The notes below the pieces were generated by a model. It was given only the letters and a program-made list of their open reading frames with translations, was not told the DNA's origin and ran no database searches. From Buxus sempervirens (Eukaryota > Streptophyta > Magnoliopsida > Buxales > Buxaceae), in assembly GCA_947561395.2 (NCBI GenBank), contig OX387185.1:46014602-46078601 (forward strand): a stretch of DNA of 64,000 nt, given 5' to 3'. The translations under genes were made by a program, and so were the position numbers. Shown in pieces: positions 21,454 through 33,975 of this stretch (positions are counted from its first letter, which is position 1; every line of letters begins with the position of its first letter).

Positions 21454-24400
21454 ATGAATGAGAGTTCAGGGACAATGTCTTCCAGTCTAGCGATCACGGA
21501 GAAGCGGCCTCAGAGACCTGGTGGTTGTGTTGGCATCCTCTTTCAGTTCTTGGACTGGAATAGAAGGCTCGCAAAGAAGAAGCTCTTCTCTAAGAAGCTG
21601 CTTCCACCAGGTTTGTTCTCTTCAAAGTTGAAGTAATGTTTTTCGCTTGTTTTAGTTTTTTTCATTGAAAAATATATATATCTTTTTACTGTTTGTCTTA
21701 GTCCGTCCAAAACGAGCTTCCAAGAAATTCTGCGAGAAGATGCCCATGGCCAAGCTTCTTCTGGTATGCAATTCGTCATTCCTAGTTCTCGATTTTGAAA
21801 TGAGTTTATCAATCTGCCTTGTTTGTATCTCACATTTCAGTTTTTTATTCTTTTTACCTTGATATAAATAATAGATTGCTGATGAAAACCGTGGAGGTTT
21901 TCCAAACGCAAAAAAACATGATATGGACAATGGGGGAACCAAGCGGAATCATGAAATGCGAGCTCCTGGTTTGGTTGCCAGGCTAATGGGTCTGGAATCA
22001 ATTCCATCTGGGCGGCGAAATAATCTGAAGAAAGATTCATGTGCTGATACTTGCTATATTCAAGAAGGGGCAGATTCTGACATCTGTACTGGTAGAACTT
22101 CTGATCTTTTGGGTTTCAATAACGAAGATTTGAATTTGAAGAAGGGACATGTGAAACTTGAATCAAGGCCTCAGAAGCTTCAGAAGACTGGTCTGTCTGA
22201 GAGACGTCCAATTACTAGGTTTGGAGCAGAGGCTTTGCATTTTAAAAGCGTTTTGTCACGTTCAAGGAAGTATCAGCCAAAGCTCGCTTCTCCAGTGAAG
22301 AGCCCAAGGATTCCCTACAGGAGAAAGGCGACTCGGTTAGTGGAAGCTGCTACTAAGATTTTGGAACCTGGTTTGCAAGCTGCTAGCAGAGCAAAATGTT
22401 CTCTTACTTACTCGGCCTCTCTGCAGGCTCCTTCCAGTGATGAGGTCATGATGGAGGGAACTTTCATAACGGTGGATCAATCTAACCAAAGTAGTTATTG
22501 TATTAATGCGGCAGAATCACTGATGGGGCAGACTTCCCGCAAAAGTTCTAGTAATCTACCGGAGGTTGTCGATGTAAGATCAAATGCTGATGGACAATTA
22601 TCACGATTTGCATCCTCTGCTTTGGATTTTTCTAATGCCCATTGCCAAGGATCAGGAAGGAGTAAGTTGAGACAATCAAATGCCTCCCTTAACAGAGAAA
22701 GAATTTCATCTTCACCAAAATTTCAGGATAGTTCTGTCTCTCTTGCTTTGGAACCAAAGCAAAGGACACATACTGCAAGTAAAATCATCCTAGATAGGAG
22801 GCCTCCCTTCCGGAAAGATCAGGTTCAGCATCGAACCCCGTTCCAGCAATGTAAGTATAAAAAGGAGGTACCTTCTACCATTAACGAGCAGAAGATGAAG
22901 AAACAAAATCAAATGCTGTCATCTAAGGATAGAATAGTGACCCGGTCCATATCAGGTAATCCACATAGCAGAAAAGTTTCTTGTTCTAGTAATTCCATTG
23001 ATGGAGCCAAGGATTTCATTGCCCTACAAAAAAATTTAAACAATCACACCCAGCTGAGGGTACCTACCAATGGTGAACCAAGAAACGTTTGTCATGAAAA
23101 AGATGATTCCGCATCACAGCCGAGGCCCTCAGTTGGAAAAATGAGGCTGATGAATGGTACTGTTCCAGTTGAAAGAGCAGGTTCTATAACTTCTTCAACT
23201 GCTAAGAAAATACATATTAGAGGTAATACGGCAAATGGGAAAGTAAAGGAACTTAATGGCCGATGTATGATCCAAGCCTGTGTCAAGAGTAGGCCTCTTG
23301 GTCAGTCAGAAGGTAGTGCAGCTACTGCCAATAGCGATGCTGGTATTGTTTCTTTCACATTTAATTCTCCCATGAAGCACAGCAATGGGTGCTTCGCTCC
23401 CACTGAAATTGAAAAGAGAAGGACTCAAGGTGATCCATTAAGTAATGGCACAAAGCAGAAAAGGCTAATATTTGACGACAAAGATGGACATCTGTCTTCT
23501 CAAAAGCCAGTGCCATTGAGAGGAGAAGCTCTAGGTGTTTTACTCGAACAAAAATTGAAGGAATTGACTTTTCAAGATGGGGATGAGATGGCACCAAGGG
23601 ATGCTCTGCCTGAGAAATCTACCGTTTCAATCCTCAAAGAATTATTATTTGCCTTAACTGCTGCAAGGGACACTTCCCAAGAAGACAGAGACAACCTTGC
23701 AGTGGGATTTCACCGGAAAAAGTACCATGGTACTGCAGATCCTTCTGGTCAAGAGTCCATTGATGACCATGCACTCAATACAAAGAGAAATTTTAAGGTC
23801 AGTTCTTTGCTTGTATTTTCATTTGTTTTTGACACAATAATAGATCTTCAAACTTTTTCAACCTACAAAATCTTCCAAGAAAAATTGAAATTTAAAACAA
23901 ATGATTTGAGAAGAATTTAGCTTGGCCTGGAAGTATTTCTGAACCTGTACAGCTTTATCTGGTTATTTAATGTAAAATATTTTTGGCTGGAGAATTTTAG
24001 CTTGCATAGCTGTTGGTTTTGGAGCCATGCTGTTATTGAAATCACTCATTGGAATGTCAATGCGTGTAAACTTATAAGGAGTATATGAGATCTTTACTTC
24101 TGAGAAAGACGGTTTGTGCAAAAATTTATCTCTTATTGGCGTGTTAACAATTCATTATGTTTGCTTTTGGTTTCTTAGCAATTTTCATTTCCTATACAAA
24201 AGCATAAAGAGAACAACAAATGTGCTAGGCTAACATGCTACAAACCAATATGCTGCTACAAATTGAACTATACTTATGTAGAGATGCACCATAAGACTAC
24301 GTGTTCTAGGAGGACTTACTTATGATCCCTCATCATTCAGTAGAATATCTCAAACTTTTTCTATATCTGGCAAGTGAATTTTTAATCAATGAACTTTACT

Positions 24401-26868
24401 TTAACCAAACTATTTCATGCTGGAGATGATCCTAGTTTGGCTATCTAGGAGTTATACATCCGTGCTTGGGGTTGCTGATGTCTCTGGACTAATGTTCCTT
24501 GCAAGCACTTATTCACAGCTATAATAAGTTGCTTATTCCAAAATAAAAAAGGGTGTTTGATGAACACAGGTAGTTTAAAGTGATTTGTCAACTTAGCTAG
24601 ACAAATGATAGGAATTATTTTGGTGTTCAGTTCTAAGATTGTCATTTATAATATTTTATTAAGATCTTTTGGGGGTTAACGGTATTAAAAGTATTACTAC
24701 TGCCTTCTGGGATAGAAATGTCATTTTCGAAAGCTTTACTAATGTTAAGGAAGAAAAAAGGATCTTCTTACATTGGTGATGAAGAAAGAGTTGTCCTTAG
24801 CCGCTTCTTCTCATGGGCAAATTTCCTTAGCTGCTCATATGTAAGAATTTACCTGTTTAATGTTAGAAAACAAAGTTTTTGTTTCAACGGTGCTTTAATA
24901 AATTAAAAATAAAAATAAATACGTAATTATAGATCCCCAAAAATAGTCCTCCACTAGCCAAGATGTGAGTGAGTACGTGAGGTTCATTTTTTAAGGAAAC
25001 AGGAGTTGACACATTGAAATGGTTTTATTTTTATTAAAAGTGAAAATAAATAGAGAAGGGGGTTGCGAACGTGGATGAGTCGAAAGGCTGGGAAATGTAA
25101 TTTTGTACATGTGAAAAAGTTTGAGCGGTAACAAGTCAATTTGGATTAGTTTGGACATTTCAATGAAAGACTAATTGTGGAAACCAAGAAGAAATAAGTT
25201 GATGCAAGATGAATACTGTAGAAGGATGATGGGGAGATCAAATAGGGCATTGGTGTACTTAGGAATGATTTGGAGGAACCTAGTCTAATTGAATGTGGAC
25301 ATGGCTTAGATAAGAAATAGGTCAGGGTTTTTCAAGTCTTTTTTCTTTGTGGTGGAAATCTCATCTCTTGATTTCTGGAGGGAGAGAGAGGGGGGATGGA
25401 GAGAGGGAGTGTGGAGGGAGGGTGGGAGGGGGAGAGAAATGAGCCCAAATTATTGGGTTAAATCTAATGTAGTTGATATTACTTGTATTGTTCTCCAGAT
25501 GGTGGCATCTGTTACATAGCCTGATGAATTGTTCACTGCCATACATTTGAAACTAATTACTTTTCTTTTGGTTTTCATCTCTTTAGGCAGAAGAAAAGGC
25601 ATCTGTGGTTTCTCCAGGGTTTCCACTTATTGGAGATAGTGATCATTATAGCCCGGGGTCTGTTCTTGAAGCCTCTTTCTCAAATGACAGTTGCCATTCG
25701 CGCAGTTTCGATGATAATGCAGGTATTAAACATCAGTTTCATTATCTTTTGAAAAATTCAAATCAAGTAGACGTGTGGTTGCTTCATCTTTTTCTGATAT
25801 TGTTATTAACAGTTGCTTATAGTGGATCTCAAACTCTTTTACCGACATGATAGAAATGATGACAGCTAGAATATGAAGCTGACCTTTTTAACTGTTTAAA
25901 GTATTTATTTGTAAAAGATTGTTAAAACAAAGTCACGATCAACCGAAAATGGAGTAGGGGAAGATGTGACCTTCATATTTCTAATTTTCTTAAAATACAG
26001 TTATAAAATATAGGTGATTGTAATGCTGTTATGAAACCATGCTTTTTACTGAGTATACATGTTTTATCAAAAAAAAAAGAGTCTGTTCTACACCTATTCC
26101 TCTTTAGAAGCCTTTTAATTTTGTTCTCTAATTATTTTATGCCTGCTTCTGATCTTAGGACATGCGTGGCACCCTGAGTCCATGGATTGCTCATTCAATC
26201 AAAGTCTATCTTCAGACCATGATTCTGCGTGTGTGGATTCGACTGCCTCATTGAGGGGGACCAGGAGTGACCTGGGGACTGTTCTTAACAATATTTCTGT
26301 GAATTTATATGGTACCGATCTGGACAAGATTGGTTTGACAGGACTTATTCTTAACCACGCAGGGAGAGTTATCATGAATGCCGAACTTCTGTTTGGAAAT
26401 GCCACTCTAGACCATGCTGATACCAGGGAGGATTTCCTCGCAGGCCTCCTTGATAAATTGGATGCTCATGTGAATATACTGCAGAGATGTCCAAACAGTG
26501 TGTTAGGGTTCATGGAGGCCAAAGATGGGTTCTGGCTTAGGAGATTTCTTTTTGACTGTATGATAGAGTTCTTGGACTCTGAATATGGTCGCTGCGTTGC
26601 ATCTGGATTTAAGCCATGGACAAAAGTGCCATTGCATGAGAACTCAGAGTTACTGATGACTGAAGTCTACCAGGAGATTAGGAGGTGGACAAATTTGGCA
26701 GGGAAGACGCCGGACGAGATAATTGAATGGGAGATGAGTCATTCATTAGGGAAATGGACAGATTTTGAGATTGAAGTACACGAGACTGGTGCTGAAATTG
26801 AGGGGGAGATATTTTGGGTCTTGATCGACGAAACGTTGATTGACCTTTGCGAGTGCTGGTTGATTTGA
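21454..26868 (+). CDS. TRM-like protein (VARLMGLES motif and DUF4378), five exons
   Basis: Exons: 21454-21610, 21702-21763, 21875-23797, 25587-25722, 26159-26868. All introns are GT-AG and the frame is continuous for 995 aa. The N terminus has RPGGCVGILFQFLDWNRR and then KKLFSKKLLPP. The VARLMGLES motif (DUF3741) is at residues 107-115. A long Ser/Lys-rich, probably disordered middle follows. The C-terminal DUF4378 domain fills about residues 785-990 (FWLRRFLFDCMIEFLDSEYGR, then DEIIEWEMSHSLGKW). This layout is that of TON1-Recruiting-Motif/LONGIFOLIA relatives, which bring TON1-PP2A complexes to cortical microtubules. The N-terminal block reminds me of the TRM13/14/15 clade, but that assignment is from memory. 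Intron 3 is 1.8 kb and has no obvious element. The next gene is tail-to-tail with it. Confidence 0.88.
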
Positions 26869-27384
26869 TTCCAAGCCCTGTGAAACCCTCTGTTTAGCTC
26901 CTGTAAGTTCTTTTAACGGCATGTAGATCGCCCTAGTTACCTCCATAGTTGTATTTACTCTACCATCCACGTTGTATCTTTAATTCTTTATCCAAGTCAA
27001 GATTATTTTTCTTTTTCTTTTCTTTTTTTTTAAATCCTTTTGGTGTAAAAAGTGTTCGAATTCTGTGGTACTCTTATGCTTACTGAAGTTATTGGTTCTG
27101 TAAACGGAAATTATTTTTACAGTGTTTACTTAATGCAACTCTTATAAGTTGAATTATAATCTGAAGTTAACGCTTTGTCTCAAGCCTTGGAGATTTGCAT
27201 ATCATATTAAAAATTTACTAATATTACTTCCTTTCTTCTAAATGCAGGTATATGAATCATATTAAAAATTTAGTCATATTCAAAATCTACACCACTCGAG
27301 AATCCCAATAATATGAGAGAATAAAAGAAGAACTTACAATAGTAACTCATACGAAATAAAAATCCAAATTCTTCGAAAGCACGT

Positions 27385-28014
27385 TCAATATTTTCTGTAA
27401 TTCAAAACACTGCTGTTGATCCCCCTATTAGTTCTCCCTCTGCTCTCCCCATTAATGGCAGATGCAGCAGCAGAAGACAGTCCCCTTATTTCTTCGAGGC
27501 TTGCGTAACTCTTCCGGACCATTACGCCACCACCTCTCTTCTCTCCTGCATTAGCGGACTTGCTACCTCCCAAATTCCGCACCATACCCCCCTTCATTGC
27601 CTTCGAATTCGCCGGCGGCGTCATCTCCATCACCGATGGCAACGTCGGCATTGGCTTCCTGTTTTCTTTCCTCAGAGCAGCAGAGAAATCCGGCACAGAC
27701 CGAGCAACAATCGAGCTGCTGTTATGTCTACTGACAGCTTGACTCCCCTGAGACACAACCCTTTTCTTGTTCGCCATTAAAATCGATTCGGGTTCAGGAG
27801 ACTGTTGCTGCTTGCTTTTCATCCTCAGCTTTGTCTCTCTAAGCTCTGCGTAAGCTTTGTATCTGGGTCCCCGTTGCACGGTTTGATGTTTGGGTCGGAA
27901 AGAATTTGAATTTCCATCAAGTATTAAAGATATGGGATCAAGCGCGGCGAAGAGAGACTCCAGGCTGTAGTTCAGCTGATGCGTTGGCCCCGGAACTCCT
28001 GTAACCTCTGCCAT
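27385..28014 (-). CDS. Uncharacterised plant protein, 209 aa
   Basis: Single exon. The N terminus MAEVTGVPGPTHQLNYSLES is followed by LFAALDPISLILDG, then GPRYKAYAELRETKLRMK near residues 49-66. Next come a Gln/Lys-rich linker, SVPDFSAALRKENRKP around residues 107-122, a Gly/Ser/Arg-rich part and the C-terminal RKSYASLEEIRGLSS. No catalytic motif, signal peptide or membrane helix is visible. Motifs such as YAELRETKLRMK and VPDFSAALRKENRKP look like conserved plant blocks, but I cannot name a domain. It is basic and probably partly disordered. It converges on the TRM-like gene with about 0.5 kb between stops. The antisense frame at 27560-27742 is a shadow. Confidence 0.75.
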   Translation of the reverse strand: MAEVTGVPGPTHQLNYSLESLFAALDPISLILDGNSNSFRPKHQTVQRGPRYKAYAELRETKLRMKSKQQQSPEPESILMANKKRVVSQGSQAVSRHNSSSIVARSVPDFSAALRKENRKPMPTLPSVMEMTPPANSKAMKGGMVRNLGGSKSANAGEKRGGGVMVRKSYASLEEIRGLSSAAASAINGESRGRTNRGINSSVLNYRKY

Positions 28015-28015
28015 G

Positions 28016-28700
28016 GTTGCTGAATTCGAATCTTCCAGCTCTGTTTAAGCAGCTTTTGTTTTTGCCTATTTGGCATCTTTGGTCTTCATTGCTCTTTGTT
28101 ATAAGAGATAATGGAATCAGTCTACAACGGTCTAATGAAAAAGAGTTGGCGACTGGAAAGTACTCTTCTGAAAGCATCTCCAACGTCCTTATTGAAAGGT
28201 GTGGGGCCCTAATAAATCAAAAGAGCTTGGAAAGGTTTCGATTCTTCGTTGGATTCCCTATAAACAGACAACCCATGTTTCTACGCCCTGATTGAAAATT
28301 TTGATGTTCTCTAGTTGTTCATTTTTGTTTGTTGTTGACGTTCGTCTTAAGGCTTCAGTGTGAAAGATCTAAAAAAATGGCTGCACATAATGCGTGTTTC
28401 AACAATAAACCTTTGTTTTATCAAAATATAAAATTTTAAATCACCCCAATTAGAGAACAAAATTCTTTTTCTTCTAGGCTTTGTTTGGATAGCAAGAAAT
28501 GGCATTGTTAGGATGAAGGGTTTCTTACGCTGTTTCTTTCAGTTTCAAACCTGTCAAATTGGATGGAAAATAAGCTTATTCTTTATTTTCTCAGATGTTG
28601 AGTCCCACATTATTTTTTCTTTCCCTTTCTTGATGTCAAATGCTATATGCATGCAGGAATCTTACTCTTTCTTGCAGTTTTTCAGTAGCCAAGTTCTGCC
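28016..28700. other. Upstream region of the 209-aa gene
   Basis: No further gene. The minus strand carries a TTTATAGG sequence near 28,257-28,264 that could be the TATA box of the 209-aa gene, about 245 bp before its ATG. Confidence 0.35.
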
Positions 28701-28702
28701 CT

Positions 28703-29510
28703 AACCCACTAGGGTTGCCCAGTTGGTAAGGGAAGAACTTTGGGATGAACATAAACCCAGACATCCTGGGTTCAGAATCTCCTACTAGTGCATTCTTAAC
28801 TTGCACTTTTAACTAAGGGTGGCAATTGGTCGAATATGGTACGGATCCGCTAAGATCCGAATCCGATCCGAAAAAAATTTACCGATATCCAAATTCGATC
28901 CGATATTCGACGGATCTTTAATACTTAAATCCGAATTCGAAATTCAATGAATATCCGAAATCCGAATTCGATCCGATATCCGAATTCAAAACTGAAATTT
29001 GAATTCGATCAGAAATCCGAATTCGAGCCTGTTTGAACCCGAAACTTTAAAAAACAATTTTAATAATTAAAGTAAATTTAACTATAAATTTTAACACAAA
29101 TCCAAGTTTCTAATGGTCAAATGATGATTTAATCCTTTTAACTTATGGTTGAACCATGGTCTGGATTAAGTTTATATATATTATAAGTATGTTTTTGGTT
29201 TGGATCTTTTTCATATCCGATACATGTATATCTGAATCCGAAAAAATTCGGATCCGAAATTCGAGATCCGTATCTGAACCGTAGATCTAAATCCTATATC
29301 CGAATTCGGTAATGTCGAATCGGATTCGGGTCGGATTCAGATATATATCCGATCCATTGCCAACCCTACTCTTAACTTGAATGATACATGGGCCTTGCGG
29401 GTTGGTTTATGTATCTAGGGGTTTACTTCCTTAGGTTAGGTCCAATAGAGGCCCTGTCATATGTACGTAACCAAAAAAAGAAAAAAAGAAAAGAAAAGAA
29501 AAACTAAATC
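28703..29510 (+). mobile_element. tRNA-type SINE, split by a hAT MITE
   Basis: An A-box-like TTGCCCAGTTGG is at 28715-28726 and a B-box-like GGTTCAGAATCTCC at 28769-28782, with a tRNA-like spacing of about 43 bp between them. The 3' part (29377-29470) ends in GTACGTAACC followed by an A-rich tail with G interruptions (about 29,473-29,505). The unit is cut in two by a hAT MITE at 28814-29368. No clear SINE target duplication was found. Outer boundaries are approximate. Confidence 0.6.
28806..29376. mobile_element. hAT-type MITE inside the SINE
   Basis: Element 28814-29368 (555 bp) starts TAAGGGTGGCAATTGG and ends as the inverse of TAGGGTTGGCAATGG. Flanking 8-mers are CTTTTAAC and CTCTTAAC (7 of 8). 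The interior has many ATCCGAATTCG-type repeats. It has no coding potential. Confidence 0.8.
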
Positions 29511-30000
29511 CATCAATATGTCCACCTTGCATCAATCAACCAATCAAACTAGTTGATGATCAATACAAATTTATGATCCTCCAATTATCTTATCTTGCAA
29601 CTACACAATCCTTTTCTTGTTTATCAAAGCAGCAACTCACATGAAAGCATTTGGAGTGGCCATTTAATGTATCTGATGAAGGACTCATCCTACGAGCTCA
29701 GTGGTCCAGACTGGATACCAAGCCAGTTGGCCAGGTTGGACAAACGTCAAATGTGACCTGGATCCGACCCCATCTCTCTGCACATACGAAAACTCTTCTC
29801 CCTTGAACAAATCAAGGAAATTTCTGGGAACCTTCTTAGGCTTGAAGTGAGTTTTGATTTGGACTTGGTACGTGATCAATTAAGCCCACACAGATTGGGC
29901 CGCACTTCAAACTCACATTTCTGTGCAGCTTTAGCTGAGCTGAAAGCCTAGCTTCACCTTGTTGGGTCAGGCTTGTAGACAAAAACAAGCAGCATTTGAA
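29511..30000. other. Unannotated intergenic stretch
   Basis: I see no gene or defined repeat here. Confidence 0.4.
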
Positions 30001-30009
30001 GTTGATCAA

Positions 30010-30118
30010 TTAAGGAGGCTTTTCGGTATAATTTTTCAAAGTAGCAACGTTTAAAGAATTCTACTTTAATAAAAAGTCAAAAAGTAACTTCGAAATTATA
30101 CTAAGCAGCCTCTAAATT
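30010..30118. mobile_element. Small hairpin MITE (tentative)
   Basis: The segment has inverted ends: GGAGGCTTTTCGGTATAATTT on the left and the inverse of AGAGGCTGCTTAGTATAATTT on the right, with complementary AAAGTA/AGTAACTT parts inside. TTA-type flanks on both sides would suit a Harbinger/PIF-type MITE, but the flanks are too AT-rich to be sure. Confidence 0.45.
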
Positions 30119-30539
30119 AACTTGTGATATGAATCAAACTAGGCAAATTAACCATCTCCGACACTTTACGGACACAGGGACACTTGTAGACAAAACTTGT
30201 GGCATGTACTGTCTCTTTCTAAGCAATGGATCGGCCAATTTGGATGGGAGCACTTATTATTATGAAATGAAAAAAATCTCAGCATTTTGCAAAGCTGGTA
30301 CTACTGTTTCACCTGCAATTGCCTTTTTCAGATCTTGAAATGACAAGTTGTGTCTCCCCTCAGATCTTTAGATATCTCAGTCTGTGAACAAATCCTGTCA
30401 CACTCTTAAGTTCGATCACTTTTCACCGCTACAATCTACAATAGATAATGACTCTTTTAACAAAATCTGGCATTCATAATGGCTGCTTTCATGCCATGTA
30501 ACTTTCAAAAACTATCACATAACCACCTCAACAAGCTCA

Positions 30540-30885
30540 AGCTCATTAATTACGGTTCACACTATCGATGCACTCTTGTATATGTGATTTGAATTAAGTC
30601 AATATTTAGACACCGGTGTTCTTGCACCTTCGGGTGTCTTTTGTATAAAACCCAAAGTTAGGGTTAATTTTTTGTCGTTATGTTGAGAGATTGTGTTGCT
30701 TCTAGCTAAGAGAGAGTTGTGTGTTTGTAACGCTATTTTCATAGATAATATTAAATGAATCCAATCATCCGTGAACGTAGGTATCTTTACCGAACCATGT
30801 AAATTACTTCTCTTGTTTACTTTATTTTCTGTTTTGTTTTATTGTGTTGTTCATTTTCACAACATGCACTGTGCACAAATATGAG
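30540..30885 (+). mobile_element. Copia-like LTR relic (tentative)
   Basis: The run GTGAACGTAGG ... CCGAACCATGTAAAT (about 30,771-30,805) followed by a T-rich tail ending in CACAACA resembles the U5 end of plant Copia LTRs. It is the plus-strand counterpart of the relic at 1210-1636. No internal domain or partner LTR was seen. Confidence 0.4.
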
Positions 30886-33400
30886 CCCCACACAGAACAA
30901 TTATTAGGGTTATAAAAAGCTTGCTATGAATGACATGAGGATTTGATCGCCAGCTGCCTGTGTAATGCATACCATGCCAAATTATTCAGACAGATGTGAA
31001 TCTATAACAGAATACTAGCTCATCAAGTTAGTCAAAGAACGCCAAGGCTACCATCGCAAGTGCTTTCAGCGTACATCGTATGTGTACAACTGTGTGTCTC
31101 AGATCAATAGTTGATAAGGGATGCTGTTACTGTGCCATCACTGTCAGTGAATTTTGAGCAAGAGGAAGGACCCCCACATTGCTTGACTGTTGGGACCATA
31201 AGAGGGATGGGGGGCCTTGTTGAAGTTTAGTTGCACTTGTACCTACTCTCAGAACCAGACAAATCCACCTGGTTTAGAGTGGTTGTTTATTCTGAAGACA
31301 TGAAACTTCACATACCACATGTTAACAAAAGAAACAAATTAAATGGACCTGTGGGACTTTTTGATTCCTTAAAAGTCTTTAAAAGAAGAATCCCTGTTGA
31401 TGTTCACATGGGCTTGAAGAAAGAAGCTTGATTGATTATTCCATGATGATGAAGAGACCCCAGATCAGAAAGGTTAAGATGGGACAAATAAATATAGTTC
31501 TTGGCGCACTGTGTTACTCTAAATATATCAAACAACCACAGACTGAACTCCCTACGACATAATAGCAGTCGATCAGATGTAAAATGTACTTGGTTTTTCT
31601 CTGATGAATTATTCCAATGGTAACCCATTTGTCTATCTTGCTTAGCCTTATTTTCATATTTTCTTAAGACTGTCAAGATTAGATTTACACATTTTACCTA
31701 CCCTTTACAAAAGCAGAAGATAATGCTTCAGACTTTTGTGTTAATTAAACAGTAGTTCCCTTGCATTCTTCCATTGATGCATAAGTTAACCTGTTCTTGA
31801 CTGTAACTTGTGATCTAATTCTACTTTTAATCACCGGGAAGAGAACAAATAAGTGAACCCCAAACCATGATTAACATGGGATCAGCATGATTTATACACT
31901 TAACGGTGGCATGGTGACAATTTGTCAGACAGTCTTGGCACATTAGGTGACATTGGTCAAGGTTCAATGGATATGAACAAGCAGCCAAGGTTGCGCAAAA
32001 TAAAAGAATATATCAAGACTGGAAACATCACTTTATATTATCATGTGGTGTTATTATTTACTTTTGTCAGTCATTTTAATATTAGTTAGCTAAGATTTAA
32101 AACAGTACCAATCAAAGTAATTGGTCCCCCGGCCAGAACAAAAGTCAGTTTGGTTGATTAAGAGGAAGTGGTAATCTGCATCAGTTTGATGCACTTGGAG
32201 AAGAAATGATAGGGTCCCATTGGCAAGGTTTGTGACATGAAGCAGTGAGGTTGATATTTTAACTTCTGCCGCCTCAGCTGGCGATTGATTTTAATATATT
32301 TGTAAATGTTCTCAAATGCTCAAAAGCTCCAAAGGAGGAGAAACTTAGTTTTCAAATGCACAGGTTTTCAAGTCCATGATTATGCTTAGAAACCCAACTT
32401 TTCCTTCCATCAACAGTACCTCAAAGTCTAATCCAAAGCCAAGAATTTCAAAAAAGAGGGAACAAAGCATCCAATTCAATCTAATCTCAATTCTTCCTAA
32501 TCTCCTTGTGTTCTCATTCAGTCCCCACCTGAGCAACTGCTAAACCCAGTTATCATTGCTATTGATTAACACCTGTAACCTTCATTTTCCACCGAAAAGG
32601 GGTATCATTTTCTTGGTGACATCTGGCCTTTTGACCCTTTATGTTGTCTCATCTTTCTCTTATTATATTTTTGTTTGTGGGAAACCCTTAGGATGCTACA
32701 TTATGTGTTTGAGGGCCAGCATTATCTCGTTTTCGTGCTTACACGTAAGCTCTATTTTATAACCAATGACTTTAGTTGCTAATTGGGCAAGCATTGTCAC
32801 AAGGTTGAAATGATTTTATTAATTTTTTTTTACTGGGATTTCTTTTCATTCCACGACAAATGGAACCTTCCACTCTTTCATATTTTCTTGATCCCCCAAT
32901 AGTCTTGTTCTGTGATCCCACAAGAGTCTGGGCTTTTGACGAATTGCTTAGATTCATTACCAACTCCCTACTAATATTTTTTTGGTAAAAACTCCCTACT
33001 AATACGATGCATGTAACCTCTAATCGATGAATCAAATGAAAGTGAGAGATGCTGTTTACCCAAAAGTCCCTAATGCATGTCAAGCTTCATGGTCACCAAA
33101 TTCTGATTTTGATTGAAAGAAACTAAATACGTAAATACTGTGATTTGTCTTAGATGCATCACTCAGGCGAGTTTCTTTTGTTGATATCGACGAGTTGTTG
33201 AATGAATAAATTGATTCATTAGGATTAAATTGAATCATTAGGATTTTGTGTCCCGTATATTACATGATTTTTAGTCTGTATAATCATGTCTATGTGTGTG
33301 TATTCACATATATATACACTAACACGGGTGCATACTACACGTAGAGAGAGGGAAAAATTTTATAATTATCTAGGTTTTGAACGAAGAAGCAGAGTTATAA
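30886..33400. other. Intergenic region without a supported gene
   Basis: About 2.5 kb with only short, unconvincing open frames. No RNA gene, microRNA hairpin or transposon end was recognised. Confidence 0.4.
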
Positions 33401-33404
33401 CTGT

Positions 33405-33596
33405 TGAAACCCGGATCATTTCCTGTGATGGTTTTATTTGTAGTCCTTAAGTGAAGCCTCCACAGGATGCAAATATGTGTCATGTGACTGAAAACTGTTA
33501 GTTGCATGTTTACATTCACAGGACACGTGTTTGCATCCTGTGAAAACTTTACTTAAGGGCTGCAGATAAAACCACCGAAGTGAATTGGTTGAAACC
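33405..33596. mobile_element. Hairpin-forming MITE, about 190 bp
   Basis: The arms at 33430-33481 and 33521-33573 are inverted copies with few mismatches. They share GGATGCAAA, CTTAAG and GGTTTTAT, and the similarity continues outward more weakly. The loop is only about 40 bp. No target duplication could be fixed. It lies about 0.4 kb beyond the stop of the zinc-finger gene. Confidence 0.65.
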
Positions 33597-33975
33597 TTAT
33601 ATTAGTAAAACCTTAACAACGGATTTTATGGGTGTTTTTTGAAAAATTCGTGCATAGAGCTTGACACGCTTCCCAAGGGCCTTCTCGAGTTGAATATAGT
33701 ACAGATCATTAACATAATAGTGAAATTTGAAGCTGAAGTAAAATGGCAATGCGACTCATTTTTTGAATAAAACTGTAAAATTGCTTGCTTCAGAAAGAAG
33801 AATAAATTGAAACAAAAATGGAAGAAGCTTTACAAAGACCCAGATAAGCAAATAAACAACAGATCGGTGGGTGAGCCGAGATGAGCTGATCAAAGCCATA
33901 GCTAGCCGATATGACAGCCCACAGCGTTTAATTCCAAACAAAATGCTTCTCTACGTACATTCAATCAACCCCAGC

